From Phoronis australis (taxonomy: Eukaryota > Phoronida > Phoronidae): DNA of 62,000 nt. The DNA lies in the NCBI GenBank assembly GCA_002633005.1, contig NMRA01000704.1, forward strand, positions 37,310 through 99,309. The letters are read 5' to 3'. Shown piece by piece: positions 28,340-43,448 of the stretch; within the stretch, counting starts at the first letter, position 1; every line of letters begins with the position of its first letter. The position numbers and the translations under genes were made by a program. The notes below the pieces were generated by a model. That model ran no database searches, was not told the origin of the DNA, and worked only from the letters and a program-made list of their open reading frames with translations.

Positions 28340-28854
28340 TACCTAGAAGAGCTGTGGTCAGTTGTCACACCCTTACTGAGTTGCACTAGTTAAGCAGTTG
28401 TCCACATGGCCACTTAAACTAGTGCAGGAGCTACTTGCACTAGTTAGTCAAGTGCCCACCTGGACACAAGTTGTGTTACCACATGGTCTCAGCCAGCTGT
28501 TCCCACTTCAGAATATACTGGTACAAAGCATTGGTTGTTAATACTTAGATTTAGCAGCTGATAACCCAGGAATCTTAACCTGAACATAAAAGTTTACACT
28601 TGCAATGACGTCAGGGCTAAATTTAAGGCCTGTAAAATAACTGGTATGCCTGCTAGTCCCAATATGTAGCCACATGCTCTTGGGCTTTGGTGATAACCAG
28701 CCTGGGTCTTAAATACTGTTGGTATTTCTTATTCTTGTGCATAAATGAATTGTACCACAACTAATTGTAAGTTATGTCCAAGCTATTTTGGTAAATATTA
28801 AGCTATTGTTTATTTTCAAAATCAACTGGTCAGACTTCGAGGTAACTGTCAAAT

Positions 28855-29544
28855 GTCCTGTTTACACTGAAAAATTTGACATGGATCAACCACACCAAAC
28901 AAAATGATCCAGCACAAGTATTTGTGTAAACAGGACTTAAATTGAGCAAATTGACACCACGGTGACCACTCTTGTCATCCATATGTGAGGTAGTGCAACT
29001 TTCACCCAATCATCTTGCTCCGTGTCAACAATATGTCTAAACGCGAAACTGGAGCAAGGCATAAGGGATCATCTCTATTATGCTTGCGCATAAATCCACC
29101 TGTGTACAGGTGATCTTTTTCGATTTGCCAGTCAAATGTTCAGTACCTTGTCTTTAAACTTTTAGCCTGACCACCATTTCTTTTGTCATGAAATTGCCAG
29201 AATATTACAGAATCAACAGTGAGTCAAGACTGGGTTCAGTTCAAATGCTTGGTTATGTAAGGTAGGCCTACTGGTGAATGCATTGATCAGCTGATTAAAA
29301 AAAATCATGCAAGCAAAACTCAGTGTCATGAATCACATTCACTGGAGGAATAAGAAGCACCATAAAAATAGTAATGAACTGTGACTCCTGCAATTTGCCT
29401 GTTTGTGCATGGACATTCCACACTCCTGCCAACAACTCCCGCCTTGCCTCCGTTCCTGAGTTGTGTGTGTAAACAAATGCTCGACACCAGTTGTCTTGCT
29501 CCGTTTCAGTTGCACTGTGTCAAAAGTTAACATCTAAACAGGAC
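28855..29544. mobile_element. Foldback element with CCTGTTTACAC ends
   Basis: It starts with an 82-bp hairpin (GTCCTGTTTACAC at 28855, GTGTAAACAGGAC at 28924-28936) and then runs, as the inverse of 34713-35128, to AAACAGGAC at 29544. Shared internal words are AAACTGGAGCAAGG and GACACCACGGTGAC. Confidence 0.7.
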
Positions 29545-29767
29545 TAAACTCAACCAAACTTTGTCAAATTTTGTCATCTTCATACCAGAATTATTTAGTA
29601 ATGAAGTGGATGTTTTGTGGCTATAGCAAATCACTTTTGTCAAGCTTTTGGCTGATCTAATATGACGTTACTATGCATAGCTGCTAATTTCTTCAAGAGT
29701 TAATGCATCTAGTTGTTAATTCTTGATAAGTCAGCGATTACACGTAGCCTCTGTTGTATCCGTTTTT

Positions 29768-30272
29768 CAGGGCTTGGAATTTTCCACGGAGACGCGGATT
29801 TCTGTTTTCTTCAAATGTTCTGTCCCCGTGTTTTATTATATTTCCGTGTAAAAAAAAATCGGATTTGATATAAAAGTTCCTCAGCAAATTTCTTTCTTAC
29901 TGCGGCGTTGCCGAAGACTTTCACCTCGAAAAGCGAAAGTTGCTCTTTATGTTTCGGAGGAACGTAAATTTTCATCATTGCCGGGGCACCTGGGATAGCG
30001 TGGTTTTCTTCAATGGCGTCTTGTGAGATTGTAAATCGCGGTGACAAATACTAGGACTCAGCAGCCAAAAATGTGTGGAGGTAGGAGTGGACGGACGAGC
30101 TAAAAAAACGCAGATGGACGCTTCTGGAGGTGGTACCGTTTTTTATAGTCCTCGATGTTTTGTCGGCAAAAGGTCCATGTAGACAAAAATTCGAGCCCCC
30201 CCATTTTCAAGCCTGGGTGCGCGCATGTTTAGGGCCATAAAAATTTTTTGTCATGGGTCATTCCAAGCCCTG
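29768..30272 (+). mobile_element. Short TIR element, 6-bp target duplication GTTTTT (copy 2 of 3)
   Basis: Ends CAGGGCTTGGAATTTTCC and CATTCCAAGCCCTG, flanked by GTTTTT at 29762-29767 and 30273-30278. The minus strand reads YVPPKHKEQLSLFEVKVFGN then AAVRKKFAEELLYQIRFF, shared with copy 3. Length 505 bp. Confidence 0.93.
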
Positions 30273-33200
30273 GTTTTTGAATGATGTCAGTTCATCGCTA
30301 ACCAGATTGCATGATTGCATTACATAGTAATTTAGCTTTTAAGACACATGTTAATTCTACAACACGTTTTCACGGAATATGCCCGTCATATTGTGTTTGT
30401 CGCGAAGGATGTCCTCACGTTGTTGTTGCAGCATTGCATGTTTCGGACAAATACTTTCAGAGCTGCTGTTTGCTAACCAATGTTGGCCTTAATGAGTATT
30501 TCAGTTCCAATAAAGAGCCGGGCACAAACCTGGAGATTTTGATAAAGTTTAGAGAGAATTGTAAGAGATTTTTGTAGTCAGGTCGCCAAATGAAAATTGA
30601 GGTTGCCTAAACTAAAAAATTTGCCGGTGCTACCATAATAAAAAATTGCGCATATCTGTTCCATTTCTTATGTAAATATACACCATTCACTGGGAATTAC
30701 CCTTGTGTGACCCAATGCCAACTTAGACAATCAAAGGCTGTCATTTTTCTCTTACCTACTGAGAATGCAGACAATCAAAAACACTAGATGCACATGTTTC
30801 ATGGTTCAACCTTGCCAGACTTGTGCTAAACAATTTGGACTTCGGGAATTTTGGTGTAATTGTTGTCTGTTTTTGCTACTTGGTGTGGTGACTTCGTAGT
30901 GATTTGGGATCTTTCCCAACTCACCAGACACAATGGGAAGTCGCATTGACAATCTGCTCTGGTTTGCCAAATTTAGCACTGCATTTTCTCTGCATTCTAA
31001 TGTGACCATGCTATAAGGGACTTTTCAATCTTGCTATGTGTCTGCTCACCTTACAGAGTTCCTCTCACCCTGCTGACCCCCAAAGACACTGGTTGCATAT
31101 GTCCTCTGTACTTTTATCTGCTGCACATGTTCTCATACCACTGAGTGCAGGGGTGCTGCTGAAAAAAGATGGGATTGTAGCTAGCAACGCAGTGTCCTCC
31201 ACAACATAAAATTCATACTCGATTGGAATTACAAAATTTTTACCTGTGTTCAAAAGTCCATGTCCATACTTTGGGGATTGTAGGTGTTAAGTTGTGGAAC
31301 AAATGCATTAAACTGGTATCAAAAGTTCAAAATGTCCTAATTTGTTACACAAATGCTTAATCACCCAATACCTGTTGCTTTGGTTTTCAAACTCAATACA
31401 GTGACTAGTCAAAGCAGGTTGTGGTGAACACTACATGTAACCTGAGGCTGCGGCTGCCTTGAATCACTTCAGGGGTATACTTGTCATGTTCTCAACTTCT
31501 ATAAACGGCTAAATTATCCAAAACAGACAAAGTGAAATAACACAGAGTGGTAGGAGTACCTTGGCTGGGATGACGAAAAAAATAACACAAAATAAATTGT
31601 ATTCCAGCAACTAAAGATGCCTACTTAAGGGCAATTATTCCAGCACCCATGCTGCACATGTGTCACACAAATGCACATGGGAGCAAAGCAGTGCCTGTAC
31701 ATAGCCATTATCATCGCTTGTGATTAAACTTGACCAATTTAAGACATGTACCGTATGTCAAAGATTTTTTACTCTTTTTCAATAACCACCATACAAAGGC
31801 TTCATCATTGTCAAGTTGTGTACCACAGATACCATCAGATAGTGTTGAAGCAATGTAAAGTCACAAGTCCCCCTCCCAGAAAGTCTGTCGAATCTGATTT
31901 TTCATTTCTTACTAATTTGTCCCTGGGTTACATGACCATATCTTTATAGTAAAATTTAACAAAAAAGAAAGGTACTTTGATGTGATAGGAAAACAATTAT
32001 ACCACTAACATGTTTCATTTGATTTAAATTTTCAAGATGAAATCTCGCAACCTTTTTACAGTTTCATGAATTATTGTATCATATGCATTTTATGCAACTT
32101 TTCAGTTTAATCATAAAAATCATGGAGCTTTTTTGATAGCCCTTCATGATTTTAATTCCTATACCCTTTGGAGAATAGTGCATAAAGTATAATATCGGAA
32201 AGTTTCATATGGATCCAATTGGCCATTTTGTTTTGAAGTTAGCGGAATTTGGACATTTTTCTAGGCTCCTTATAGGCTGTACAAGCCTCATCTTTGCCCC
32301 TTATGTGTATTGTTTTGTAACATTAGAATTGGCTGCATGAGTTCACATCTAGTTCTCTCAGCACTATATTTGGCTTGTGTTGGCCACTTGATGTCAACAA
32401 AGCGTTTCTCCTTTGTCTTGAAATCACCATGGCCTGTCTTCAACTTTAATGTACATTTTCTCACTAATGCATTTGGTCCCTGTCTGCATTCACTAATCTG
32501 AGTAAAAATGTGTGAAGTCCTAATGGGCCTAGCTAATGGATGTGTTTTAATTCTTCTCACAGCTCACTGTCTTGAAGGTTGAAGATTGTAGAAAACTGAT
32601 AGGTTAATGTTATGTAGGACCGTAGCTTGCTAATTTGGGTAACTTCCAAACATCATTTCTCAGGAATGGCTGATTGAATTCATATCAAACTTGAAAGTAC
32701 GAATCCTTTTTGCATTCTTTATAATGCTGTTAGGATTTGTGACCCAGTTTAAGTCAGGCTGATAAAAATTAAAAGCTCAAATTTAACAGTCCCACATACT
32801 TTCAGAAAAATGACTAAGTTAAATTCTATAGTTTTCTAGATATTTGACCAAATACACAGGCTTGTGTGTGAGGTCCTACATAGCCTTCATTATCTTAACT
32901 TGTACTAGGTCTATATGTTGGCCCTTAAGGATCCAGTGGATCCTTAGCTGGACATTACATGTATATAAAGTGTTTATGGAGGAACCACAAACCCTAAAAA
33001 TTCTTTAGCATGGATCACATTATGGCAGACAGATGAAATTTCATTTTGTCCGATTTCTCAGCAAAAACCTTAAAGGAAAATTCACTTTGCTTTGAGCAGG
33101 GTTTGTGTAACGTAGCTGTTATCAAACAACATTTGGTAAAATTTTGAGCATTTGCAACAATATGGTAAGCCTCTGTAAAATAGAAATGTGGCTATTCTAG

Positions 33201-33304
33201 CAAATATTTTTGTCCCAAAGTAAAGAATTTTTAGATTACCATGTGGTTGAACCTGTTGGCCTCACTTTGTTGAAAAAGAGTCCAACAGCTTCAGGGTGTT
33301 CCTT

Positions 33305-34572
33305 CGAAAGAGAAACCCAGTGTAAAACAGATATCCCGGAGTCGAAAACAGACTCCTGCACCTTCAAAACTGCTAACCAACCTGAAAAACACAAATCACG
33401 ACCTTTCAGACGGAAACCTCAGGGAATTGGACAGGAAACCCAGACAATTTTTCAAACTTTCTTTGACTGTTGTCAGTAACCTCAAACTTTGAATTAAAAC
33501 ATCTTCAAGTACTTTCCAGTTGCTTTCTGCATTTGTTAAAAATCGTCGTTAACAAAACGTAACCTGTTTTATATTGACTTAATTATATCAGTGAATATTT
33601 AACTAATTTTAGGTTATTCATTAATGTCTCCAAAAATATTTTCAAAAATGAAAAACAAAATATTATTTCGATTTTACGAGTGCCATTGTTGATTTATTCC
33701 CTTAAATATCTCTGCAATTGGCCACATTTTGGGCTTCGTCGATCTACATGTTGAGAGTACATTATTTCTGGCGCAATCAATTTCCAGATATTGAAATGGA
33801 CCGCAAGAATCATTCACTTAAAAGACCGGGGGCCCGTTCCAATAAAACTGACTTAGCTAAGACAAATCTTAAGTTTTAGTAAATTTTAAGATAAAACTTA
33901 AATTTGTCTCGAGACCATTTCAAGAAAGAGATTTTAAGTTTGAATTAAGGTTTAGATAAAGTTTTTTCTTAATTTTTACTATTTTACCGGATGTGGAAGT
34001 TTCAAAGTATGGAAATTAAGACAAATCTTAGACTTAAGTCAAAAATGAACTTAAGTCAGTTTCTTGGAACGGGCCCCTGCACTGTCACCAATTTCACTGT
34101 TCTAGCCCTCAAAAAGCTATAGTTCTCCTTATTGATCATTAAAATGGAATTTGGAATCGAAATTTCTGAACTCAACGCATTCACACTCTTTTTTGGAGAT
34201 CACTGCTGCAAAATTTATTCTGAAATTCAGTTTGCTAGTATTAAATACTTAAAACTTGTAAGGAAATGAATTTAGTTCTGATATTTAGTTGTGACATCTA
34301 CGTAACCTACGCCATTACGTCATAAGTTGTCTCAAATTCTCATATAGTAAAACAACATATCACAACAACAGTGGGTATTTAAAGTAAGAAGATTTACTTT
34401 TCATCAAATCATGTTAGACAGGAAGTGCGGGATTGGTGTTTCGGCCTTCTGGTATCCTGTTTAATTCTGGGGGTTCCTGTTTGAAAAGTCTGGGTTCGTG
34501 TTTTTCAGGCTAGTTAGTTGTCCCCCCCCTCCGACTCCAGGATATCTGTTTTCACTGGGGTTTCTGTTTCAA
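33305..34572. repeat. Inverted repeat pair of about 150 bp around a foldback element
   Basis: 33305-33460 and 34418-34572 are inversely related (CCTGAAAAACACAAATC against GGTTCGTGTTTTTCAGG-type words; AAAACAGATATCC against GGATATCTGTTTT). The 33829-34077 element sits between them. Confidence 0.7.
33829..34077. mobile_element. 249-bp foldback element with GGGGCCCGTTCCA ends
   Basis: GGGGCCCGTTCCAATAAAAC at the left, TTCTTGGAACGGGCCCC at the right, and inner inverse words ACTGACTTAGC / ACTTAAGTCAGT and GACAAATCTTAA repeated. No coding frame. Confidence 0.85.
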
Positions 34573-34712
34573 TTGAATACACTGAGGTAGGCCTGTAAAC
34601 ATAAGTACCAGTCTTGTCAAAACATGGTCCTGTTAATTGACTAGCTCTTATCTGACATTCTCCACCATTAATGTTTTGTGGTCCTGTTCCTTTCTATGGT
34701 AGACTCTAAAGT

Positions 34713-35128
34713 CCCGTTTACACATCAACTTTTGGCCCGGCGCAACTGACACGGAGCAAATTGACCCGTGTCAAGCGGCCGTTTACACACACAACTCACT
34801 AACCGTGGCAAGACGGAAATTGAAGGCTGGAGAGACTGGATCGCACATGCGCAGGTTTACAAATGACGAGAGTTGCAGAGACAAAGAACGCGTATGTAGG
34901 TTATTGCACAAGCGCAGTAGAGATGATCTTTTCCACCTTACTCCAGTTTCACGTTTAGACTTATAGTTGACACGGCGCAAGATGTTCGAGCGCAAATTAC
35001 TCTAACTCACAAACGAGTGGCAAAAATTTGTCACCGCGGTGTTAATTTGCTCCGTGTCAGTCCGTTTACACTCTGGAACAACTTGTTCCATGTCAGGTGA
35101 TCCGTGTCAACTTTGTAAGAGTAAACGG
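34713..35128. mobile_element. Foldback element with CCCGTTTACAC / GTAAACGG ends
   Basis: CCCGTTTACACATCAAC at 34713 and AGAGTAAACGG at 35128; internal CAAATTGACCCGTGTCAAG and inverse TTGCTCCGTGTCAG words. Inverse relative of 28855-29544. Confidence 0.75.
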
Positions 35129-37536
35129 CTCTTAGGTCTCCAAAGAAGTTGATCCACAAACGGGTATGGAGGCAATGAACAGGGATTTGCCTATCAGAAC
35201 ACACTTCAATGGACTATTCACCCTTTCTTCACTCTGTCATAAACTGCATGCAAATAAAGAAAAGTTTTGAGTCATTTCACATCACAAGCCCTACAGATGA
35301 GCACAGAAACTTTATATTCTCTCTTGTATTTTTGACCCTTTCACTCCCAGTGGAAACCAAGCTGAACTAAGAAAAATAAGGGCAAAAAATGCAAAATCGG
35401 CACTTTTCACCCCATAATCACCACTTCCTTGCCGATGCTCGACTAAAGTCAACATTAGATTCCGAAAGCAAATTTCCTATCAATTCCAAAAATGTGGTTC
35501 AAAAGTACTGTCAATCAACTAGTTTTTTTTGCAAATGTGGATTGTTTGAGGGCTACCTGAAATCGCGGCCAATTTCTCAGTTGCTACACCGCAATGCACA
35601 ATTGCAATAGGGGGCCACCATCTTGAAGAAGGGTGCAGCTACAGCCGAGAAAGTGGCGTGTTTTCATTCTCAGCATGTTCACAAATACAAAAAAACACAT
35701 TCACTTGGCTTACATAGAATACCTACCTAAAAATGCCCCCACGCCTGGCCTACCCCTAGATTTTAATATTTTGGAAGTGCAAACTGGACGCGGCCGCAGT
35801 GTAACTGTTCAGTGCCACCTATGCACCTTGTTGTTGATACCAGTTTGTTAATCGGCCAATAGAATGGCACTACTGGTCACATGCAAAGCAATGTGGGTAT
35901 TATTTAGGAGTTCATTGTGGGAATGGCATCTTTGGCAGATGATACATTTTTGGATGTTCCCATGTTCAAAGCACTTCTTTGAGATCGTTGTGTACTTACG
36001 TCATTGATTCCCTTAATACATTTAGCACCTCCTGGTATCATCTTATTTTAGGCTATTTTCTGTGAGAACTCTTGGTTGATGTTTGCGGAGACATTTGACA
36101 AGCTACCGATTGTTTATACTGTTTTCATCTTCGTAGTTCATCTTTATTCTTTTTTCAAAATTAACTGCAAAACAACAGACAAGTTCATGTTTATTCTTAT
36201 CGATTGCGATGTTTTTCTGTTATCTCTAGATGTAGATATAGTCGTAAACAATGACTGATTTCAAAGGTACTGGAGAAATAGATGAAGATGAGTTAGTGCG
36301 TGGGTGGACAGTACATTTGTGTTGAGGTACACTACAAAGCAGAAACGAGGAAGCTCGCACATGGCTTTCAACCATTGAACTAAGTTGGCTTATGCTTAAA
36401 TTATAGGAAATTTCAAATCAGCCCGTTCAAAAGAAGAAATTTGCAATTTGATCTGGATTTTAGAAATCCTTTAGTAACTTCAGAGAAGAATCTGCTCGAA
36501 CAGTCTGACTAAACACATTTTCACTCAACAATTGGAAGTTATGAACTGAACACTAACTTCTTCCAATGCGATGATTGTTGATTGCTGATTGTTGATCGTC
36601 GCTATGCATTGCAGTTATTTCTAGCTTTCAAAAAGTAGCAGTTGTGGAAATAACATTGCTCGCGGTGCCTTTCCTGAAGTTAAAGCAGGGATTGGTTTCA
36701 ATTAAATTGGAAAGCTAAATTATCTAAAAGACAAACATCTGCTATAAGGTACATAATCAGACAATATTAAAAATTTGAGTCCGACAGAATGAGTTTTTTT
36801 ATCCATTTATTAATGAAGTTTGATCTCATTGGATTACTTTTTTCACACTACTACTAAGTCTGCAAGCGGCAGTCTAAACCTGTAACTAGATTTGAACATC
36901 TGTGTCATATTGGTCACTGTGGTAGCACACTTAAACACGCCACCTTACTGGCATGTTGGTGGGCAACGCCTCGATACCAAAAATGTTCATGGCATATCTT
37001 TAAGATTTGTTTTTCTGTCTGAGAAATTAAGGTATTTCTGTGATGACAGTTTTGGTTTAAATTGTCTACCTGCCTTTTCGGTAATCTCATTCTTTTATAC
37101 CAAATGTTTCTGCAAGTAAGCCCAAGTTTAATAGATACGCCCAATGGGTGTATACATAGAACATTTTCCACAGATTCATCCATTGTGTACATTTGGAGAA
37201 AATATCTGGTTAAATTCTGAAACTTTTTCTAGTTTCTGAGGAAATTGACACCCAAAACTTTGACTGAAGTTAATATTCAACACCAAACTCTTAGCTGTGG
37301 GGACAATCCTGCATCGGCAAGGTTGTATATTTACTTTTTATTGTGGTATTTTGATAAAGAAAATGTTGTGGGAATTTCCGTTAACAAACCAGCTAAAATA
37401 TTGGCACACCTGGGTACGTATTTGTGACTTCCAAATACAGGCCCAGTTTTAAATTTTGATGTGACTTAGGGTTGCTCAACTGATATTTTCCAACTATATG
37501 CTCTCAGTGGGCTTATCTGCTGAACACTAGTAGTAA

Positions 37537-40178
<2,642 letters not shown>

Positions 40179-40256
40179 AATTTCTACGAGGTTCAGCCCG
40201 ATGAGAAAAAGCCCGCACATGCCCAACAGGTTTACGACAAATACCTCAAGACAGAG
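40179..40256 (+). CDS. GRK exon 4: RH domain, second part
   Basis: Acceptor CGTTTCAG and donor GTGAGA; 26 whole codons. It encodes NFYEVQPDEKKPAHAQQVYD then KYLKTE, matching the EYEVTPDEK...KYL segment of GRK5. It continues the RGS-homology helical bundle that packs against the kinase lobe. This exon is too short to be seen as a long open frame but fits by phase, splice sites and family alignment. Confidence 0.92.
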
Positions 40257-42035
40257 GTGAGAGGTTGTGAGCTTTCTGTCACCAGCTAGTATAAGAACTT
40301 GTAAGATTGGCAGTGTCGCTTGGGCCCAACTGTGCTGGTAGTCCGTCTAAGTGCTGGTGATTTTTTCAATGGAGGAATAATGTTTATGGTAGTTTTGGAT
40401 TTCTGCAATTGTAATACAGTGTATTGCAACTGTACATGTTTCTAAGTGGTGACATCTCATGCTCAAGTTGTTTGAACTTCTTCACAAAAATCTTAGTCTT
40501 TCCTAACATGGGTAAAGCTTTTGGCGCCACCTGTCTGTTAAAGTGAGGTGCTACCTCATAGCAGATGAAAGAATCGTTTGCAAAAGGTCTGCAATTAAAT
40601 TTCACAGTCCAGGAACTCGGTGTTTATGGATAGGTAATCTGGCGTTGTCATAACAAGGTTGGCATAAAGTTCAGTCAATTAATTGATTGACTGGAAGTAA
40701 AGTGCACGTTGCAACAGACTCGTTTGGCATTATCATATTTTGATGTCTTGAAAGTGGCTAAAAGTTACTTTAAGAATGGCTTTGATGTCTGCCTCTTTTG
40801 CGTGACGCCAGTTGTGTAACTTAGCTGCAGCTACATTTGGGCTGTCAGAAGCCAGGAGTGGATGTCTTCCCGCAGATGACAGAAAATAGACAATCTTCGG
40901 TTTGTTGACACAACGTGTTGGAAAAGTGAATTTGTACCTTATAAAATGTAGATGATCAATCATCGCTGCTGTAGCTTTATTTATTTCCGTGGTAACATGG
41001 TGTACAAGGCACAGCTGTCACCAAACAACATTTTATTAAATTCTCAGTGTTTGTCGCAATGTTTTAAGCCTTTAACAATTGAAAATTTTATAATTTTGTG
41101 ATCTTTTTACACAAGTTAAGAAGGAGTACAAAGGCACCATTGACAGCTGCTGTAGTGTGTATAGGCTACTGTCCAGGAGGATTATTGTAGTTTTGTAATC
41201 CAGTTTGTACGTAGATGTGCTAGTTTCCTTGGTTGTCACACGTTGTCGGACGGAAGTGAAAACAGTGATAACAGGATGCATCACGTTCACCTGAGTAGTC
41301 TTGTACTCCAATAAAAGGTCGCAGTGCATGCAAGCAATAACTTAGTGATCACATGTATTACTCGTAATTTGCCTGGTCAGCTTTGAGTGTACAATACATG
41401 CCAAAGGTATTTAGTTAAGATGACCTGAAATTCCCCATCATGACGACGAAAAGCCAAATTCACCATCAGAATGTTTTTCACCGGTGACCTAGAATGACTG
41501 GAAATTAACAGGAAAGTTAGTAACGCGGCTATGCCAGGCTGTATTAGTAATTTCGTCTCATAATAGTTATTACGAGTCGTTTTTTTGTGAACTGAAGTAG
41601 GCATCATGACAGGGAAATGGTGTTTTGTCTGATTAGCTTTGTCTTGCACTGTACACCCTTTCCCAGAAACTTTCCAGACTTGGTTTTGGCCACAGTTGTC
41701 CCGATTCAGGATAAAATGAGTAAAAACAATTTCTGACCAACTCAGCTGACCCACTTTTGTCCAGTGTTGCGAACAAGAAATATACTGCTGAGGCAACATT
41801 GGTTCTATTAACGCGCATAGAACTCCTTTCACATTGCAGTCACCAGACTGGTTCTATTAATGCGCTTAGACGTCCTTTCACATTGCAGTCACCAGACTGG
41901 TTCTATTAATGCGCCTAGACGTCCTTTCACATTGCAGTCACCAGACTGGTTCTATTAATGCGCCTAGACGTCCTTTCACATTGCAGTCACCAGACTGGTT
42001 CTATTAATGCGCCTAGACGTCCTTTCACATTGCAG
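40257..42035 (+). other. GRK intron 4
   Basis: It includes a repeat related to 25440-25760 and 47380-47900 (CATCATGACAGGGAAATGGT at about 41604; inverse CCCCATCATGACG at about 41435) and ends in the acceptor array. Confidence 0.75.
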
Positions 42036-42048
42036 TCACCAGACGCAT
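41804..42048 (+). repeat. 49-bp tandem repeat carrying the exon-5 3' splice site, 5 copies
   Basis: Each unit contains GGTTCTATTAATGCGCCTAG, then TCCTTTCACATTGCAG and TCACCAGAC, that is pyrimidine tract, AG and the first nine bases of exon 5. Potential exon starts fall at 41840, 41889, 41938, 41987 and 42036, exactly 49 apart. The first copy has diverged most (ACGCGCATAGAACTCC); the last three are nearly identical. The period is not a multiple of three, and every upstream acceptor runs into TAA after six codons. Confidence 0.97.
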
Positions 42049-42139
42049 TGAGTGTAATTAACAGCAACCACGCCGTCTCATGCAAGGAGTCCCTCGCTCT
42101 GAATGCCTCTGACAGGGACCTGTTTAAGGAATGTGCAGA
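42036..42139 (+). CDS. GRK exon 5: RH domain, third part, behind an array of duplicate acceptors
   Basis: The acceptor is the last of five tandem copies of TTTCACATTGCAG (see the repeat at 41804-42048). The exon starts SPDALSV, matching SPVFIAQV of GRK5, and ends LFKECA plus two bases of a Glu codon before donor GTAAGT. Only the last acceptor is productive: from any of the four upstream copies translation would read S-P-D-W-F-Y and stop. The middle of the exon is less conserved than its flanks, as is usual for this part of the RH domain. Confidence 0.9.
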
Positions 42140-42363
42140 GTAAGTTGACTTTGAAGTGCGCTGTAATTATTTTATTTCCGCGAGTAATTGTCACTCCCTG
42201 GAAAATCCATTAGACAGGTAGTTGCATATAAACCTGATCCTGAATTAGACAATTCTTCAAGCTTACCACATCAAAGTGGTTTCAGTAATGAAATTGAACC
42301 TTGGATGAGAAGTGTCATGTTTTAATAACCTTGAATACTGAAAGTGTTAATTCTTACTTGCAG
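42140..42363 (+). other. GRK intron 5, short
   Basis: 224 bases between GTAAGT and CTTGCAG; no feature seen. Confidence 0.9.
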
Positions 42364-42459
42364 AGCCGTGAAGGACTACCTCAGCCGTGAGCCCATAAAT
42401 GACTTTGTCTCATCCAGTATGTACTTCAAACGTTATCTCCAGTGGAAATGGTTAGAGAG
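42364..42459 (+). CDS. GRK exon 6: RH domain to kinase linker
   Basis: Acceptor CTTGCAG, donor GTGAGG. It encodes AVKDYLSREPINDFVSSSMY then FKRYLQWKWLE and the first two bases of the next codon, matching the GRK5 stretch EYLRGEPF...FLQWKWLER. The aromatic and basic QWKWLE motif is a hallmark of the RH/kinase junction. The 3' end and donor of this exon are repeated downstream in the intron (42436-42645). Confidence 0.94.
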
Positions 42460-42645
42460 GTGAGGCCTCTATGGAGGATTATTGTTATTATTCTCCTATA
42501 GAAAGAGTTTGAAAAGTGAACCCTCTATAGAGAATTATTATTTTCTCCAATGGAAGTAATTTGAAAGGTGAGCTCTCTATGGTGGATTTATTATCTCCAA
42601 TGGAAGTGGTTAGAAAGGAGAGCTCTCTGTGGAGGATTTTTTGTC
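42436..42645 (+). repeat. Four degenerate copies of the exon-6 end and 5' splice site
   Basis: Units begin TCTCC at 42436, 42492, 42544 and 42594 (spacings 56, 52, 50). The first is the true exon end, TGGTTAGAGAG followed by GTGAGG. Copies 2 and 3 keep a GT donor (GTGAAC and GTGAGC), and copy 4 has lost it (GAGAGC). The shared tail is CTCTATGGAGGATTATT-like. Extension past the true donor meets TGA at once (GAG AGG TGA), so only the first donor gives the kinase. Confidence 0.9.
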
Positions 42646-43448
42646 ATGTTTATGATGCCTACAGTAGTTCAGACTGTGAGGTTCCTGTTATGCCCAACAT
42701 CCCATTCACATAGTTGCTAAAACTCTGCCACTTTTGATGGTGACAAAAACGGGAACAATATGGATAGTTGCAAGGGTCATTTTCGCGGGTGTTTGACAGG
42801 TGTTCACCTGCAGTTTTATAACGCTGCTATTTGTTGCAGATTGATGTGTAATCTACGTAATTTTAAGGCAGGACCGATCTGTGTCTATGGCCTTAGAATG
42901 CTACATGGTTTGAATATTCATTTCTCTTTAAACAAGTCAGCTGAAAATAAGAATTACCTTTAAAATTATTTGCGGTTTCGAAACAAATTATGCAGAATAA
43001 TCCGTTACATGGAAGACGTAGCTGAGAGCTCAAGGTCTGACCGGAAAGACATATCCTGTGCACCAGTGCATAAATTAAATGTATTTTCCATAATTGGCAT
43101 CCTCGTTTGTAATTTATCAATTGACGTCTGAATGAATTGCCATCAGAAAATACACTTGAATGGCTTGAAAATTGTGGTGTGTCAAGTTGTCGAGCACGTA
43201 ATTTGGAAAACTATAGTGAATTACAAGGAGTCACATATATTACATTTAAAAACTGTGTTTCATTGTGGTGACTTCAGCACTGAGAACCTGAGTGCTTGCA
43301 ATGTCTGTGAATCGGAAATCAACACGATAGTAAGATTCAGTGGACTGGTAAGAAAAGGTAACCATACCAATGGCACTGCAATTACTTGTTGAGCTGAGCT
43401 TTTTTCAATATGTTTTGATGGAAATTTCAGAAAAATGTTTGAATTAAG

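Noticed and set aside
41377-41832. 151-codon minus-strand open frame
   Set aside because: It overlaps a repeat family and the acceptor array and shows no domain; probably chance.
41804-42048. CRISPR-like array
   Set aside because: Head-to-tail repeats without unique spacers, inside a eukaryotic intron; a minisatellite.
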